Assembly: GCA_963668545.1 (NCBI GenBank)
Contig: OY764868.1
Location: 3,720,001 to 3,784,000, forward strand
Length of the DNA: 64,000 nucleotides
Direction of reading: 5' to 3'
DNA from: G963662265 sp963668545
GTDB lineage: Bacteria; Spirochaetota; Spirochaetia; CADAEX01
Shown: in pieces, positions 1 to 8,022 of the stretch
How the letters are laid out: each line of letters begins with the position of its first letter
How positions within the stretch are numbered: position 1 is the stretch's first letter
Program-made: the position numbers and the translations under genes
Notes under the pieces: model-generated
Told to the model about the DNA's origin: nothing
The model's input: only the letters and a program-made list of their open reading frames with translations
The model's database searches: none

Positions 1-617
1 ACTGCCGGGTTTTTTATCAGGTATTCACCCCCGAGATAAAAGGCTGTACTCAGATAATCCTCTATCGAATGGGTCCCTGATTTATACTCTTCCGCCCGTA
101 AAAGACCCTTTTCCAGGTTTTCCACCCATACATGAATATCATCCCTTTCTTCGGAATCATCAGTAAAATCTGCTGTGTATATCCCTTTTTCCCAGTCTTC
201 AATTTTCATTTCAAGTGTATATTTGTTGTTTTTTATCTTTTCCCTGCTGTCTTCAAAAATGGAATCAAGGCTGAAGACTGTTACCATGAATTTTTTAGGG
301 GTTTTCGTCTCCTCAAGTATTAAACTGCTGTTTTCTTCGATATCCCTTATAAGCAGAAAGAGGAAATTTTCAAGGCCGTATATTGAGTAAAACTGTTTTA
401 TTCTTTCAGGGTTTATCGAAACTGTTCTTGCTTTCAGCTGTTTCCCTTTACTGTTATAAATGGATATGCTGTTGGGGTTGATTTCGGGATTGAGGAAAGG
501 GATAAAACGGTGCCCCGGAAACAGTATTTTGTTTTCAATTTCATCATATGCCAGATTTATTCTGAATTTTCCGTTTTTGAAAAAATTAATCTTTTTATAA
601 AATAGGTCTTTATCCAT
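1..617 (-). CDS. Hypothetical protein, C-terminus cut by window edge
   Basis: An open frame runs on the minus strand from ATG at 615-617 to base 1 without a stop, about 205 codons. A Shine-Dalgarno (AGGACAG) lies about six bases upstream of the ATG. The product is a soluble, charged protein that begins MDKDLFYKKINFF and has no signal peptide or membrane segment. Its short motif GHRFIPF followed by NPEINPNS (near residue 35) is the most distinctive part. I do not recognise the family. It is divergent from the TetR gene and could be regulated from the same 180-bp intergenic region. The uninterrupted frame over the whole visible length is the main evidence that it is real. Confidence 0.6.
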   Translation of the reverse strand, partial: MDKDLFYKKINFFKNGKFRINLAYDEIENKILFPGHRFIPFLNPEINPNSISIYNSKGKQLKARTVSINPERIKQFYSIYGLENFLFLLIRDIEENSSLILEETKTPKKFMVTVFSLDSIFEDSREKIKNNKYTLEMKIEDWEKGIYTADFTDDSEERDDIHVWVENLEKGLLRAEEYKSGTHSIEDYLSTAFYLGGEYLIKNPA

Positions 618-779
618 TATCTGTCCTGTTCCATGCTTCAGGGAATTTTTTATCTGCATCAATAGGTATTTTGATTCTATATTATAATACAGTTCTTTTT
701 ATTTTGATATTTTTTTTCTGTAAAACACAAAGTCAGAACATTGCTGCGGCTGTGGTTAACTTCCTGTGATGGATAACTG

Positions 780-815
780 TAGACAAAATTATTAGCGAAT
801 GGTATATTCGCTAAT
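780..815 (+). promoter_or_regulatory. Promoter with overlapping palindromic operator of the TetR gene
   Basis: A -35 box TAGACA (780-785) and a -10 box TATATT (803-808) are separated by 17 bp. A perfect inverted repeat, arms ATTAGCGAAT (791-800) and ATTCGCTAAT (806-815) with a 5-bp centre, covers the spacer, the -10 box and the expected start point. This is the usual geometry for autorepression by a TetR-family dimer. The pairing with the adjacent regulator is an inference. Confidence 0.75.
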
Positions 816-828
816 AAGGGGGAAGTAT

Positions 829-1428
829 ATTCCACAGGTAAAGAAGGCTGATATAAAAAAACAGATAGACCAGGCATCGCTGGTTCTTTTCTCTCAAAAG
901 GGATTCAAAAACACAACTGTTTATGATATTGCTCTCAAAGCAGGTCTTTCTGTCGGTAACATATACCGTTACTACCCAAGGAAAGAACTTATTCTCAGGG
1001 AGATTATTCCGTCTGATTTGCTTGAAAATCTTCTGGAACTGGTACGTAACAAGATTCAGGTCTGGAAGGATACCGGGGGGAAAGGGCAGTTGAATATTTT
1101 AAACTCAGAGCAGCTTGTAGAATTTCTTTTTTCAAACAGGTACCAGATCCTTATTCTTTTCAAGCAGAACAATATTCCTGATCAGCTGGCAGATGAAATA
1201 AGCAGTATTCTCAAAGCAGTTTACAGAAATAAAGATAATGCGGGAGATATTGAATTTAGGATGTCTCAGGTTTTTTTCAAAAAAATGATTGAGATGATGG
1301 AAGAGGCTCTGTCTTTCTACCAGTACGAAGATGACCTGAAGCAGGCGTTCAGGCTTGTTCATTCATATCACATGTTTGGTATAACAGGTATTTTCAATAA
1401 ATATGGGGATCTCTCCCCCGGAGTTTGA
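829..1428 (+). CDS. TetR/AcrR-family transcriptional regulator, probable AUU start
   Basis: The N-terminal 50 residues form a TetR helix-turn-helix: a helix ending in LFSQKGF, then TTVYDIALKAGLSVGNIYRYYPRK. The C-terminal ligand-binding domain is variable and its ligand cannot be read from sequence. An in-frame ATG exists at 799, but it lies inside the -10 box and upstream of the expected transcription start, with no ribosome binding site. The strong AAGGGGG at 816-822 sits six bases before an in-frame ATT at 829, giving a normal TetR length of 199 residues. I therefore prefer the rare AUU start; this is an inference. The MBL gene follows after 43 bp and probably belongs to the same transcript. 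A likely role is local repression of itself, the MBL hydrolase and possibly the divergent gene. Confidence 0.8.
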   Translation: MPQVKKADIKKQIDQASLVLFSQKGFKNTTVYDIALKAGLSVGNIYRYYPRKELILREIIPSDLLENLLELVRNKIQVWKDTGGKGQLNILNSEQLVEFLFSNRYQILILFKQNNIPDQLADEISSILKAVYRNKDNAGDIEFRMSQVFFKKMIEMMEEALSFYQYEDDLKQAFRLVHSYHMFGITGIFNKYGDLSPGV

Positions 1429-1471
1429 TCCTTTATGTATTTAGAATAAATAATTTTTCCAGGAGATTTAT

Positions 1472-2428
1472 ATGTTAAAAAGTGGTGTAATTTATATTTT
1501 AGTATCAGTTTTTTTGATTTTATCGGTATTAATCATGATGATTTTCCGTTTCGGGTTCAGGAAATATCCTGTAAGTGAATGGGAAGGCCCGAAGACCAGG
1601 GAGAAATCAGACTGGGACAAAGTCTTTCTTTGCGGGACTCCAATGGAATTTCATTTACTCAACACCGGAATATCTGTCGCTCAGCCTGGCGCCCGACCTT
1701 TTATCAACAGGGAATCATTTCCTCCTGATTATGATATTGACTGTGAGATGGAAGCTCCTGTCAATGCCTTTGCTGTCAGACACCCCGGGATAGGGGATAT
1801 CCTGATTGATTCGGGTCTTAATAAAAGTTTTTCAGATTCCGAATACGGTGATCTGTCCTTTATCATGAGGCAGTATCAGAAAAGAAATTGTTATGTTTAT
1901 TCTGTTGATAATGACAGTTCTATTGAGGCATATCTTGACCGTCTTGGACTTGAGCCCCGGTTTGCATTTCTTACACACATGCATCCTGACCATACTTCAG
2001 GATTAAATGCCCTCCCGGAGGATACTGTCCTTGTTTTCGGGAAAAAGGAAAACACTTTCTATTATAAAATGATAAATGGGCAGTATATGAAACATTTTTC
2101 AGATATAAGGACGCTTGATTTTAAAAATGGATTTCCCATGCCTCCCTTTTCCTCGGTTCTTGATGTTTTTGGGGACAGTTCAATCTTTGCGATATCCTCT
2201 CCCGGGCATACACTGGGCCATATAAGCTATCTTGTCAACAGAAAGGGGAGCCCTCTCCTGATAGCAGGGGACCTGTCAATCAATAATGAGCATCTTAGAA
2301 CCGGTATTGAGATCAGCGTGGATTCCGGAAAGGCGGGGCGGCGGCAGCTTCATAAGAGCCTGAGGGAACTTGCGGAATTTATCTGCCTTTATCCTGAAGT
2401 TGAAATACTTTATTCCCACTCTTTTTAG
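1472..2428 (+). CDS. Membrane-anchored metallo-beta-lactamase-fold hydrolase
   Basis: A single N-terminal membrane segment (residues 7-27) is followed by a metallo-beta-lactamase fold. Visible metal ligands are HMHPDH (H169, H171, D173, H174), H246 in GHTLGH and D267 in AGDLS, with a terminal His in SHSF. This is the binuclear zinc site of the family that includes lactonases and other ester hydrolases. The substrate is not determined. AGGAG lies before the ATG. It is 318 residues long and sits 43 bp after the TetR gene, so it is the likely regulated target. The catalytic domain probably faces the periplasm, given the uncleaved anchor. Confidence 0.75.
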   Translation: MLKSGVIYILVSVFLILSVLIMMIFRFGFRKYPVSEWEGPKTREKSDWDKVFLCGTPMEFHLLNTGISVAQPGARPFINRESFPPDYDIDCEMEAPVNAFAVRHPGIGDILIDSGLNKSFSDSEYGDLSFIMRQYQKRNCYVYSVDNDSSIEAYLDRLGLEPRFAFLTHMHPDHTSGLNALPEDTVLVFGKKENTFYYKMINGQYMKHFSDIRTLDFKNGFPMPPFSSVLDVFGDSSIFAISSPGHTLGHISYLVNRKGSPLLIAGDLSINNEHLRTGIEISVDSGKAGRRQLHKSLRELAEFICLYPEVEILYSHSF

Positions 2429-2504
2429 AAGGGGTTGCGTTCAAAATACATAATTATTCTGGGAAACAGCCAGCCCGCTTAACAGAACAACTCTTTCGTA
2501 ATCA

Positions 2505-3116
2505 TCAGTTCTTGACAGCTGATAATGAAAGAGCTTTTCTGCATTCTGTTCCCTCAGTCATGTGAAAACCGGTTATTCCAAGTTTTTCTGCCGCTTCTAT
2601 ATTGGCTGAAACATCATCTATGAAGAGTGTTTCTTCCGGCGACAGCGCGTACTTATCAAGCAGAATTTCATAAATTTCTTTTTCCGGCTTGATGGTTTTT
2701 ACCTCCCATGAGATTACTCCGCCGTCAAAGATGTTGAATATGTCAAAACGTTCTCTGATTACATTATATCCTTCTTCAGAGAAATTGGAGAGTAGATAGA
2801 TCTTCATCCCCATTGCTTTGCATTCATCTGCGAAATTAAATGAATCCTCAATAGGCTGTATGTAAAAAGCTACTTCGCGGATAAATCTTCCAATTTCCTC
2901 TATTGATTCGGGATACTGCAGTTTTACTTTGCTTATGACTTCTTCAATAGTCATTGTTCCCCTGTCCAGCTCAAGCCATATCTCGCTGCCGACAATTTTG
3001 TCTAAGTGATGTTTCTCAAACTCATTCTTCCCAAACATTGTCTCATATAATTTTTCCGGTTCCCATTTAAGAAGAACATTACCGATATCAAATACTATGT
3101 TTTTTATATTTCCCAT
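2505..3116 (-). CDS. HAD-superfamily phosphatase, YihX-like
   Basis: The 203-residue protein has haloacid-dehalogenase motifs: motif I FDIGNVLL with nucleophile D10, motif II LLSNFS, the motif III lysine in TIKPEKEIYE, and motif IV FIDDVSANIEAA. A small helical cap lies between motifs I and II, as in class IA (YihX-like sugar-phosphate and nucleotide phosphatases). Position D+2 is Gly, as in YihX. The substrate is unknown. It lies 127 bp downstream of another HAD gene on the same strand, and the two may be co-transcribed. The gap contains an inverted repeat (TTAATACTAT at 3147-3156 and ATAGTATTAA at 3207-3216) of unknown meaning. Confidence 0.8.
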   Translation of the reverse strand: MGNIKNIVFDIGNVLLKWEPEKLYETMFGKNEFEKHHLDKIVGSEIWLELDRGTMTIEEVISKVKLQYPESIEEIGRFIREVAFYIQPIEDSFNFADECKAMGMKIYLLSNFSEEGYNVIRERFDIFNIFDGGVISWEVKTIKPEKEIYEILLDKYALSPEETLFIDDVSANIEAAEKLGITGFHMTEGTECRKALSLSAVKN

Positions 3117-3243
3117 TTTAATAAGTCCATTTTCCGCAATGCGGGGTTAATACTATTAAGGCATCCATACCCTGCTTCGTATTTTATATCAGACTGTGTG
3201 GATTGGATAGTATTAAAGCTTGAGGTTTCTACATTTGTCCGTA

Positions 3244-3894
3244 TTAAAAAATACTTCTGTCAACTTCCGAGAAATCTTTTATTGTCTGGTAATCCCATCT
3301 GCTGTAATCATTACTGCATGAGTCGACAATTATTATTTTTCCTGCTCCGGCTTTTTCCGCAGCAGTTATTCCCGAGATTGAATCCTCAAAAATCAGAGTC
3401 TCCCCACCCTTTAATTCCAGTGTATCCATTGCTTTGAGGAATACCAGGGGATCAGGTTTACCAGGCATCTTCCCGTCATCATGTATTATTTTCAGCCTGT
3501 CAAAATAAGTGTCCAGTCTGAACATCCTGAAATAGAAATCAACGTTATCAGCCTCTGAAGCAGTTGCAATTGTAAAAGGTATTTTTCTGTCGGTGAGAAA
3601 TGCAAAGAGCTGTTCCGCTCCAGGTGCAAGCTGCATATCAGAATCCATGCACAGGTCCCGATAGATCTTTTCCTTCTCCCTGCTTAATTCCCTGATCTTA
3701 TTTTCCGGCAGATTTGTCTGAAATATATCGTTTAAAATATCCCGATTGTTCCTGCCGTGTATCTTCCTGTTCTTTTCATTATCGCTGAGACAGATATTCC
3801 TGTTCAAGAGAAATGTATCCCATGCCCTGTTATGGATTTCAGTGTCCCAGAACAGGGTCCCGTTGAAGTCAAAAATAACACCTTTAAGTTTCAT
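3244..3894 (-). CDS. HAD-superfamily hydrolase, beta-phosphoglucomutase-like
   Basis: This 216-residue protein starts with motif I FDFNGTLFWDTE (D9 nucleophile, N11 at the D+2 position). It continues with a helical C1 cap, motif II TIATASE, the lysine in MPGKPDPLVF, and motif IV IFEDSISGITAAEKAG. The order is that of the PgmB/GS1/phosphoglycolate phosphatase group. The usual second Asp of motif I, the general acid/base in many members, is Asn here. This variant recurs in part of the family, so the gene need not be inactive. The substrate cannot be assigned. It is probably the first gene of a two-gene unit with the HAD gene at 2505-3116. Confidence 0.8.
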   Translation of the reverse strand: MKLKGVIFDFNGTLFWDTEIHNRAWDTFLLNRNICLSDNEKNRKIHGRNNRDILNDIFQTNLPENKIRELSREKEKIYRDLCMDSDMQLAPGAEQLFAFLTDRKIPFTIATASEADNVDFYFRMFRLDTYFDRLKIIHDDGKMPGKPDPLVFLKAMDTLELKGGETLIFEDSISGITAAEKAGAGKIIIVDSCSNDYSRWDYQTIKDFSEVDRSIF

Positions 3895-3987
3895 CAGGCA
3901 AGTTTAGCACAGTTGTGTGAAATTTATAAATTAAAATTATGCTTAAGGCTTTCAGCTGCTTCATTAAATCGTTTAAAGGGGAGGGAT

Positions 3988-4012
3988 AAAAAAACCGGCA
4001 CACTGTGCCGGT
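3988..4012 (-). terminator. Rho-independent terminator of the leuCD operon
   Basis: Arms ACCGGCACA (3994-4002) and TGTGCCGGT (4004-4012) pair perfectly around one base. Seven A residues at 3988-3994 give a U-tract when read on the minus strand. It lies 29 bp past the leuD stop. Confidence 0.85.
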
Positions 4013-4040
4013 AATTGTTTAACACTGTTGATTGACAGTA

Positions 4041-4562
4041 TCAGTATCTTGTATCTGCGTATTCCACCCAGCCGCCTGCTTTAACAAGGTCCTTGTTGAA
4101 ACCGGATATATTGAATTCATATTCAAGTTCAGTATTTCCTGAAATAAACTTTATTTTCTGGTTCTCAAGATCTGTTTTTACAGAGCATCCTGATCCCCCG
4201 AAAGTTCTGAAAAGCTCATCAATATTTTCCTCAGGCAGCTCTACTGCAAGCATTCCGCAGTTATACATGTTCTGCCTGAAAATTCTTGCAAAGCTTGCAG
4301 CAATGACTATGTTTATATCATTGACTTCGAGCGCCCAGGGAGCATGTTCTCTTGAAGAGCCGCATCCGAAATTTTCTTTTGTAATAACTGCATTTCTGTC
4401 TGCAAGCTGCTCTGTTGAAAACCCTTCAAGCTTCAGGTCCTCCAGGAGATAGGGTTTCAGGGCTGCTTTTGTGACCTCTGTAAGGTATTTTGCAGGTATG
4501 ATCTCATCTGTATTAATATCATTCCTGTCAAGGAAAATTGCTTTACCGTCAAATTTCTTCAT
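4041..4562 (-). CDS. leuD: 3-isopropylmalate dehydratase-type small subunit
   Basis: This is the 173-residue swivelling small subunit of an aconitase-superfamily hydro-lyase. The active-site motif GCGSSREHA is at residues 66-74, and the DINTDEIIPAKYL segment is at 15-27. The short form, paired with a 430-residue large subunit, is the archaeal/clostridial type (IPMI, homoaconitase, citramalate or dimethylmalate dehydratase). The specificity loop after AKYL reads YLTE. Characterised methanogen enzymes read YLVY (IPMI) or YLRT (homoaconitase), so the substrate is not settled. It starts three bases after leuC ends, which implies translational coupling. The symbol reflects the family, not a proven leucine role: no leuA or leuB is in the window. 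Confidence 0.85.
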   Translation of the reverse strand: MKKFDGKAIFLDRNDINTDEIIPAKYLTEVTKAALKPYLLEDLKLEGFSTEQLADRNAVITKENFGCGSSREHAPWALEVNDINIVIAASFARIFRQNMYNCGMLAVELPEENIDELFRTFGGSGCSVKTDLENQKIKFISGNTELEYEFNISGFNKDLVKAGGWVEYADTRY

Positions 4563-4565
4563 ATC

Positions 4566-5858
4566 TTACTCCCTTCCTGTGTAAAGGGGTGAATTTGTAA
4601 TTACCCCTGTGAGCGATGCAGCTGCGGCGGAAGCGGGACTCATGAGGTGCACCATACCCCCCTTTCCCATTCTTCCGTTGAAATTCCTGTTTGTTGTTGA
4701 TGCGCACACCTCTCCTTCTGCAAGTACTCCGTTACTCATCCCCAGGCATGCCCCGCATGTGGGATTTGTCACGCAGAAACCTGCCTCCATGAAAACATCA
4801 ATTATACCCTCTTTGAGTGCTGCCTTGAAAATGTCCGGTGTTGCAGGTGAAACTATACCCCTGACACTGTCTGCAATCTTTTTCCCCCTGAGAACCTTTG
4901 CCGCCTCTCTCAGGTCTTCAATTCTTCCGTTTGTGCAGGAGCCGATATATACCTGGTTTATTTCTGTTCCTTCTAGTTCCCTTATTGTTTTCACCTGGTC
5001 AGGCTTGTATCCGAATGTTGCAACAGGCTCGAGTTCTGATACATCAAAGGAGATTTCCCTGACATATTCAGCATCGCTGTCAGAAATCCATTTTCTGAAA
5101 TCCTCAACAGCTTCATCAACTGATTCATAATCATCCTTTATGAAATCCCACAGGTATTCAGCTGTAATCCTGTCCGGATAGCAGATGCCTGATGTACCTC
5201 CAGCTTCTATAGCCATGTTGCAGAGTGTCATCCTTTCCTCCATAGTCATTGCATCCACTACTTCGCCTGTGAATTCAATAACCCTGTCAGTCGCACCGTT
5301 GACACCCAGCATTTTTATTATAGAAAGGATAATATCTTTTGAATAAACCCCTGATGCAGGTTTCCCTGTTATATTTATTTTTATTGTTCCCGGCAGCTGG
5401 AAAGAGCAGACCCCTTTCAGTATTCCCACTTCAAGGTCTGTTGTTCCCACCCCTGCTGCAAATGCTCCGAATGCACCGTGAGTGCAGGTATGGGAGTCTC
5501 CCATGATAATTGTATATCCCGGTCTTGCAAAACCCTTTTCAGGGAAAATTGCATGGCAGACCCCGTTTCTCCCGATATCGAAAAAGTCCTTTATCCCCTC
5601 TTCTTTCGCCCAGTTTCTTAAAATCAGCCCCTGGGTTGCTGTTTTCGAATCCTTTGCCGGCGTAACATGGTCAATTACAGCCTTGATTTTTGAAGGATCA
5701 AAAACTCCCTTTTTACCTCTTGCCTTGAGATCAAGTATTGCTGCCGGTGTTGTAATTTCATGACAGAAAACAGCATCAAGGTTTATTACTGCTGTTTCAG
5801 GTACCGGCCGGTCAACAATGTGCGCTTCAAAAATTTTTTCAGCAATTGTTTTTCCCAT
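4566..5858 (-). CDS. leuC: 3-isopropylmalate dehydratase-type large subunit
   Basis: This 430-residue catalytic subunit carries the three Fe-S cluster cysteines, C308 in IGSCTNG and C368/C371 in CGAC. It also has the family motifs GDSHTCTHGA (120-129) and the VIDHVTPAKD region. It dehydrates and rehydrates a 2-hydroxy dicarboxylate through a [4Fe-4S] cluster in the cytoplasm, together with the small subunit. A clear AGGAG precedes the ATG. An XRE-cupin regulator lies 100 bp upstream on the same strand, probably in the same unit. A missing leuA/leuB context and the unusual small-subunit loop leave homoaconitate, citramalate or dimethylmalate as alternatives to isopropylmalate. Confidence 0.87.
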   Translation of the reverse strand: MGKTIAEKIFEAHIVDRPVPETAVINLDAVFCHEITTPAAILDLKARGKKGVFDPSKIKAVIDHVTPAKDSKTATQGLILRNWAKEEGIKDFFDIGRNGVCHAIFPEKGFARPGYTIIMGDSHTCTHGAFGAFAAGVGTTDLEVGILKGVCSFQLPGTIKINITGKPASGVYSKDIILSIIKMLGVNGATDRVIEFTGEVVDAMTMEERMTLCNMAIEAGGTSGICYPDRITAEYLWDFIKDDYESVDEAVEDFRKWISDSDAEYVREISFDVSELEPVATFGYKPDQVKTIRELEGTEINQVYIGSCTNGRIEDLREAAKVLRGKKIADSVRGIVSPATPDIFKAALKEGIIDVFMEAGFCVTNPTCGACLGMSNGVLAEGEVCASTTNRNFNGRMGKGGMVHLMSPASAAAASLTGVITNSPLYTGRE

Positions 5859-5880
5859 AAATTTACTCCTGTTAAATCTG

Positions 5881-5902
5881 TTACAGGTCCTACCGCCTGT
5901 AA
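5881..5902. promoter_or_regulatory. Inverted repeat in the leuC leader
   Basis: TTACAGG (5881-5887) and CCTGTAA (5896-5902) form a perfect 7-bp inverted repeat with an 8-base loop, 23 bp upstream of the leuC start. It may be an operator for the adjacent XRE-cupin regulator or an mRNA hairpin. Confidence 0.4.
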
Positions 5903-5958
5903 TCGCTGTCTTTACAGCTCCTGTCAGTTCTGAATACTATTCAGGTAAATCAGATACT

Positions 5959-6531
5959 TCAGGAAAAAATCCTCGGGGGAGAGAGTATCCAGACAGCTTT
6001 CATTGTCCCGTCCCCTGTGTTTTTTATAATATGGGGGATATCTGAAGAGTATGAGATACTGTCCCCTTTTTTTAGAACATAGTTTTCTGTTCCGTATGTT
6101 AGAGTTGCCTCTCCCTTGATTATTATCCCTATCTCAGATCCTTTATGCCCGAATTCAATATCACCCTTTTCCCTTCCCTCTTCTATTTCAAGCCAGACAG
6201 TTTCAACAGGGGCAAGGGGTTCAGTTTCCGGAATGCTGCAGAGCTGGCTGTAACTGTAGTCCGGGGATGACAGGGATCTTCCTTTGCTGCACCTTGTGAT
6301 ATTTACCTTTTTATTCTGCTTGAATTCCCTGAACAGATAATCAATATCTATTTCAAGAAATTCTGCAATATTAAGCAGCGTATCAATTGAAGGGGAAACC
6401 TTGTTTCTCTCAATCTGGCTGATCATGCTTTCGCTGATATTTACAGCTTCTGCAATTGTTTTCAGGGTTATCTGCTTTCTTTCCCTTATCAGCCTGATTT
6501 TTTCCCCGAATTTATAAGTATTTTTAAGCAT
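5959..6531 (-). CDS. XRE-family regulator with C-terminal cupin sensor
   Basis: Residues 8-62 form an XRE/Cro helix-turn-helix: IRLIRERKQITLKTIAEAV, then SESMISQIERNKVSPSIDTL. Residues 110-185 form a small cupin barrel with GHKGSEIGIIIKGEA and KKGDSISYSSDIPH. This architecture is typical of regulators that sense a small metabolite in the cupin and control neighbouring catabolic genes. It lies upstream of leuC on the same strand with a 100-bp leader carrying an inverted repeat, so regulation of the dehydratase is the simplest reading. No ligand is identifiable. Confidence 0.85.
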   Translation of the reverse strand: MLKNTYKFGEKIRLIRERKQITLKTIAEAVNISESMISQIERNKVSPSIDTLLNIAEFLEIDIDYLFREFKQNKKVNITRCSKGRSLSSPDYSYSQLCSIPETEPLAPVETVWLEIEEGREKGDIEFGHKGSEIGIIIKGEATLTYGTENYVLKKGDSISYSSDIPHIIKNTGDGTMKAVWILSPPRIFS

Positions 6532-6699
6532 AAATAAACTCTCTTAAGTATTTATAAAGTAGCGGAAGGTAGAAGTCAATAGCCTATGCATGATTATATC
6601 ATCATTTGATGTCATGGTTTTTATATTTTCTGCCGAGCTTGAAAAATAATAATCAATAGGAAATAATAATAAAAACTGAAGGGAGGAATATCAGGTTTA

Positions 6700-7959
6700 A
6701 TGAATAACAGATTTTTTTCACTTGTATTTTTTCTTGTTATTATTCCTGTATTAAGCCTTTCAGCTGAAATAATCCGTGACAGTGATTTTCCCGAATTAGG
6801 CAGCTCCGCTGTAATCAGCATGGTAACTGTATATCCCGGAACAGAGATTTATTCCCTTTTCGGCCACAGTTCCTACAGGGTCTATGATCCTGAAAAGGGA
6901 ATAGACTGGATGTTCAACTACGGAACCTTTGATTTTGATGATCCCATGTTTGTTTTCAAGTTTGTCAGAGGGCAGCTTGATTATTACCTTTCTGTAGACG
7001 GGTTTAAAAGGGCATACCGGTTCTATTCTCTTTATGAAAACAGAAGAGTTGTTGAGCAGGTCCTTAACTTCAATCGGGATGAACGTGACACAGTTTTCAG
7101 ATTTCTTCTTGAAAACAGCCTTCCTGAAAACAGATATTACAAATATGATTTTATAAATGACAACTGCTCCACCCGTATCTCTGATGTCCTTTTAAAATGC
7201 TTCGGAAATGATGCTGTTTTCCCTGAGGGAATGGGGGAAAACTCCTTCAGGGATATGATAAATGTCTATCTGGAAAGTTATCCTCTTCTTAAAACAGGCA
7301 TAAACCTAGTTCTGGGTTCCCCGTCAGACAGGAGGCCGGCAGGCATCTCGAGATACTTTCTTCCTGTTCCCCTTATAGAAGGGTTTGACAATGCTGTAAT
7401 GAAATCAGGAAACAGCAGAAAAAAACTTGTAGCATACAAAAAGGTGCTGAACAGCCCTTCAGTTGGAGATCCGGAAAGAAAAAACAGTCCTGATTATTTT
7501 TTTATTTCAGTTCTGTTAGTTCTGGCAGCTGAAATATATATGCTGCTCTCATGTTATCTGAAAAAGATGCACTTGAAAACTGCCTATATGCTCCTGTCCT
7601 CTTTTGAAATGCTTTTTATTGTTTTTTCAGGGGCAGCCGGTTCTCTCATGTTTTATCTCTGGTTCCTTTCTGACCATGCTGTGCCTGACTGGAATTTCTA
7701 TATTCTCTGGATCTCACCCCTTTCTCTTCTGTATCCTGTATTATCATCATTCAAAAAAATGGAAAAGAAGGCCCCTCCTGTTTCAAGGATCCTGTTTTTT
7801 TCAGCTCTCTCTTTTCTGCCTGTCTTACTGACAGGGGTACAGTCGGTTTCATTAAGCATGCTTTTCTTTTATCTTGATATGCTGCTGATCTATTTCAGAA
7901 GAGGGGATTTACATAAAAGCGTTCTATTCACAAAGCTTATAAGCAGCAGTAATATCTGA
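6700..7959 (+). CDS. DUF4105 envelope protein, Lnb-like lipoprotein N-acyltransferase candidate
   Basis: A signal peptide (residues 1-22) precedes a DUF4105 domain that starts at SMVTVYPGTEIYSLFGHSSYR (about 40-60). It carries H56 in GHSSYR and C156 in NDNCSTR. Four or five membrane helices fill residues 265-410. DUF4105 includes Lnb of Bacteroides, which N-acylates lipoproteins. The conserved His and Cys fit that His/Cys acyltransferase chemistry, and the periplasmic domain plus C-terminal membrane bundle matches the family layout. Function as Lnb here is an inference. The gene is monocistronic or first in a unit with the MFS gene 63 bp downstream. A GGGAGG lies 15 bases before the ATG, rather far. 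Confidence 0.7.
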   Translation: MNNRFFSLVFFLVIIPVLSLSAEIIRDSDFPELGSSAVISMVTVYPGTEIYSLFGHSSYRVYDPEKGIDWMFNYGTFDFDDPMFVFKFVRGQLDYYLSVDGFKRAYRFYSLYENRRVVEQVLNFNRDERDTVFRFLLENSLPENRYYKYDFINDNCSTRISDVLLKCFGNDAVFPEGMGENSFRDMINVYLESYPLLKTGINLVLGSPSDRRPAGISRYFLPVPLIEGFDNAVMKSGNSRKKLVAYKKVLNSPSVGDPERKNSPDYFFISVLLVLAAEIYMLLSCYLKKMHLKTAYMLLSSFEMLFIVFSGAAGSLMFYLWFLSDHAVPDWNFYILWISPLSLLYPVLSSFKKMEKKAPPVSRILFFSALSFLPVLLTGVQSVSLSMLFFYLDMLLIYFRRGDLHKSVLFTKLISSSNI

Positions 7960-8022
7960 TACCCCTGTAAAACAGATTTTTTAAAGCTTGAACAGCTTTG
8001 ATTAGTTCCATATTATAAAAAC

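Noticed and set aside
132..390. Two plus-strand frames at the left end
   Set aside because: They are opposite-strand shadows of the open minus-strand gene and lack ribosome sites.
799..801. ATG as start of the TetR gene
   Set aside because: It falls inside the operator and before the expected transcription start, without a ribosome site.
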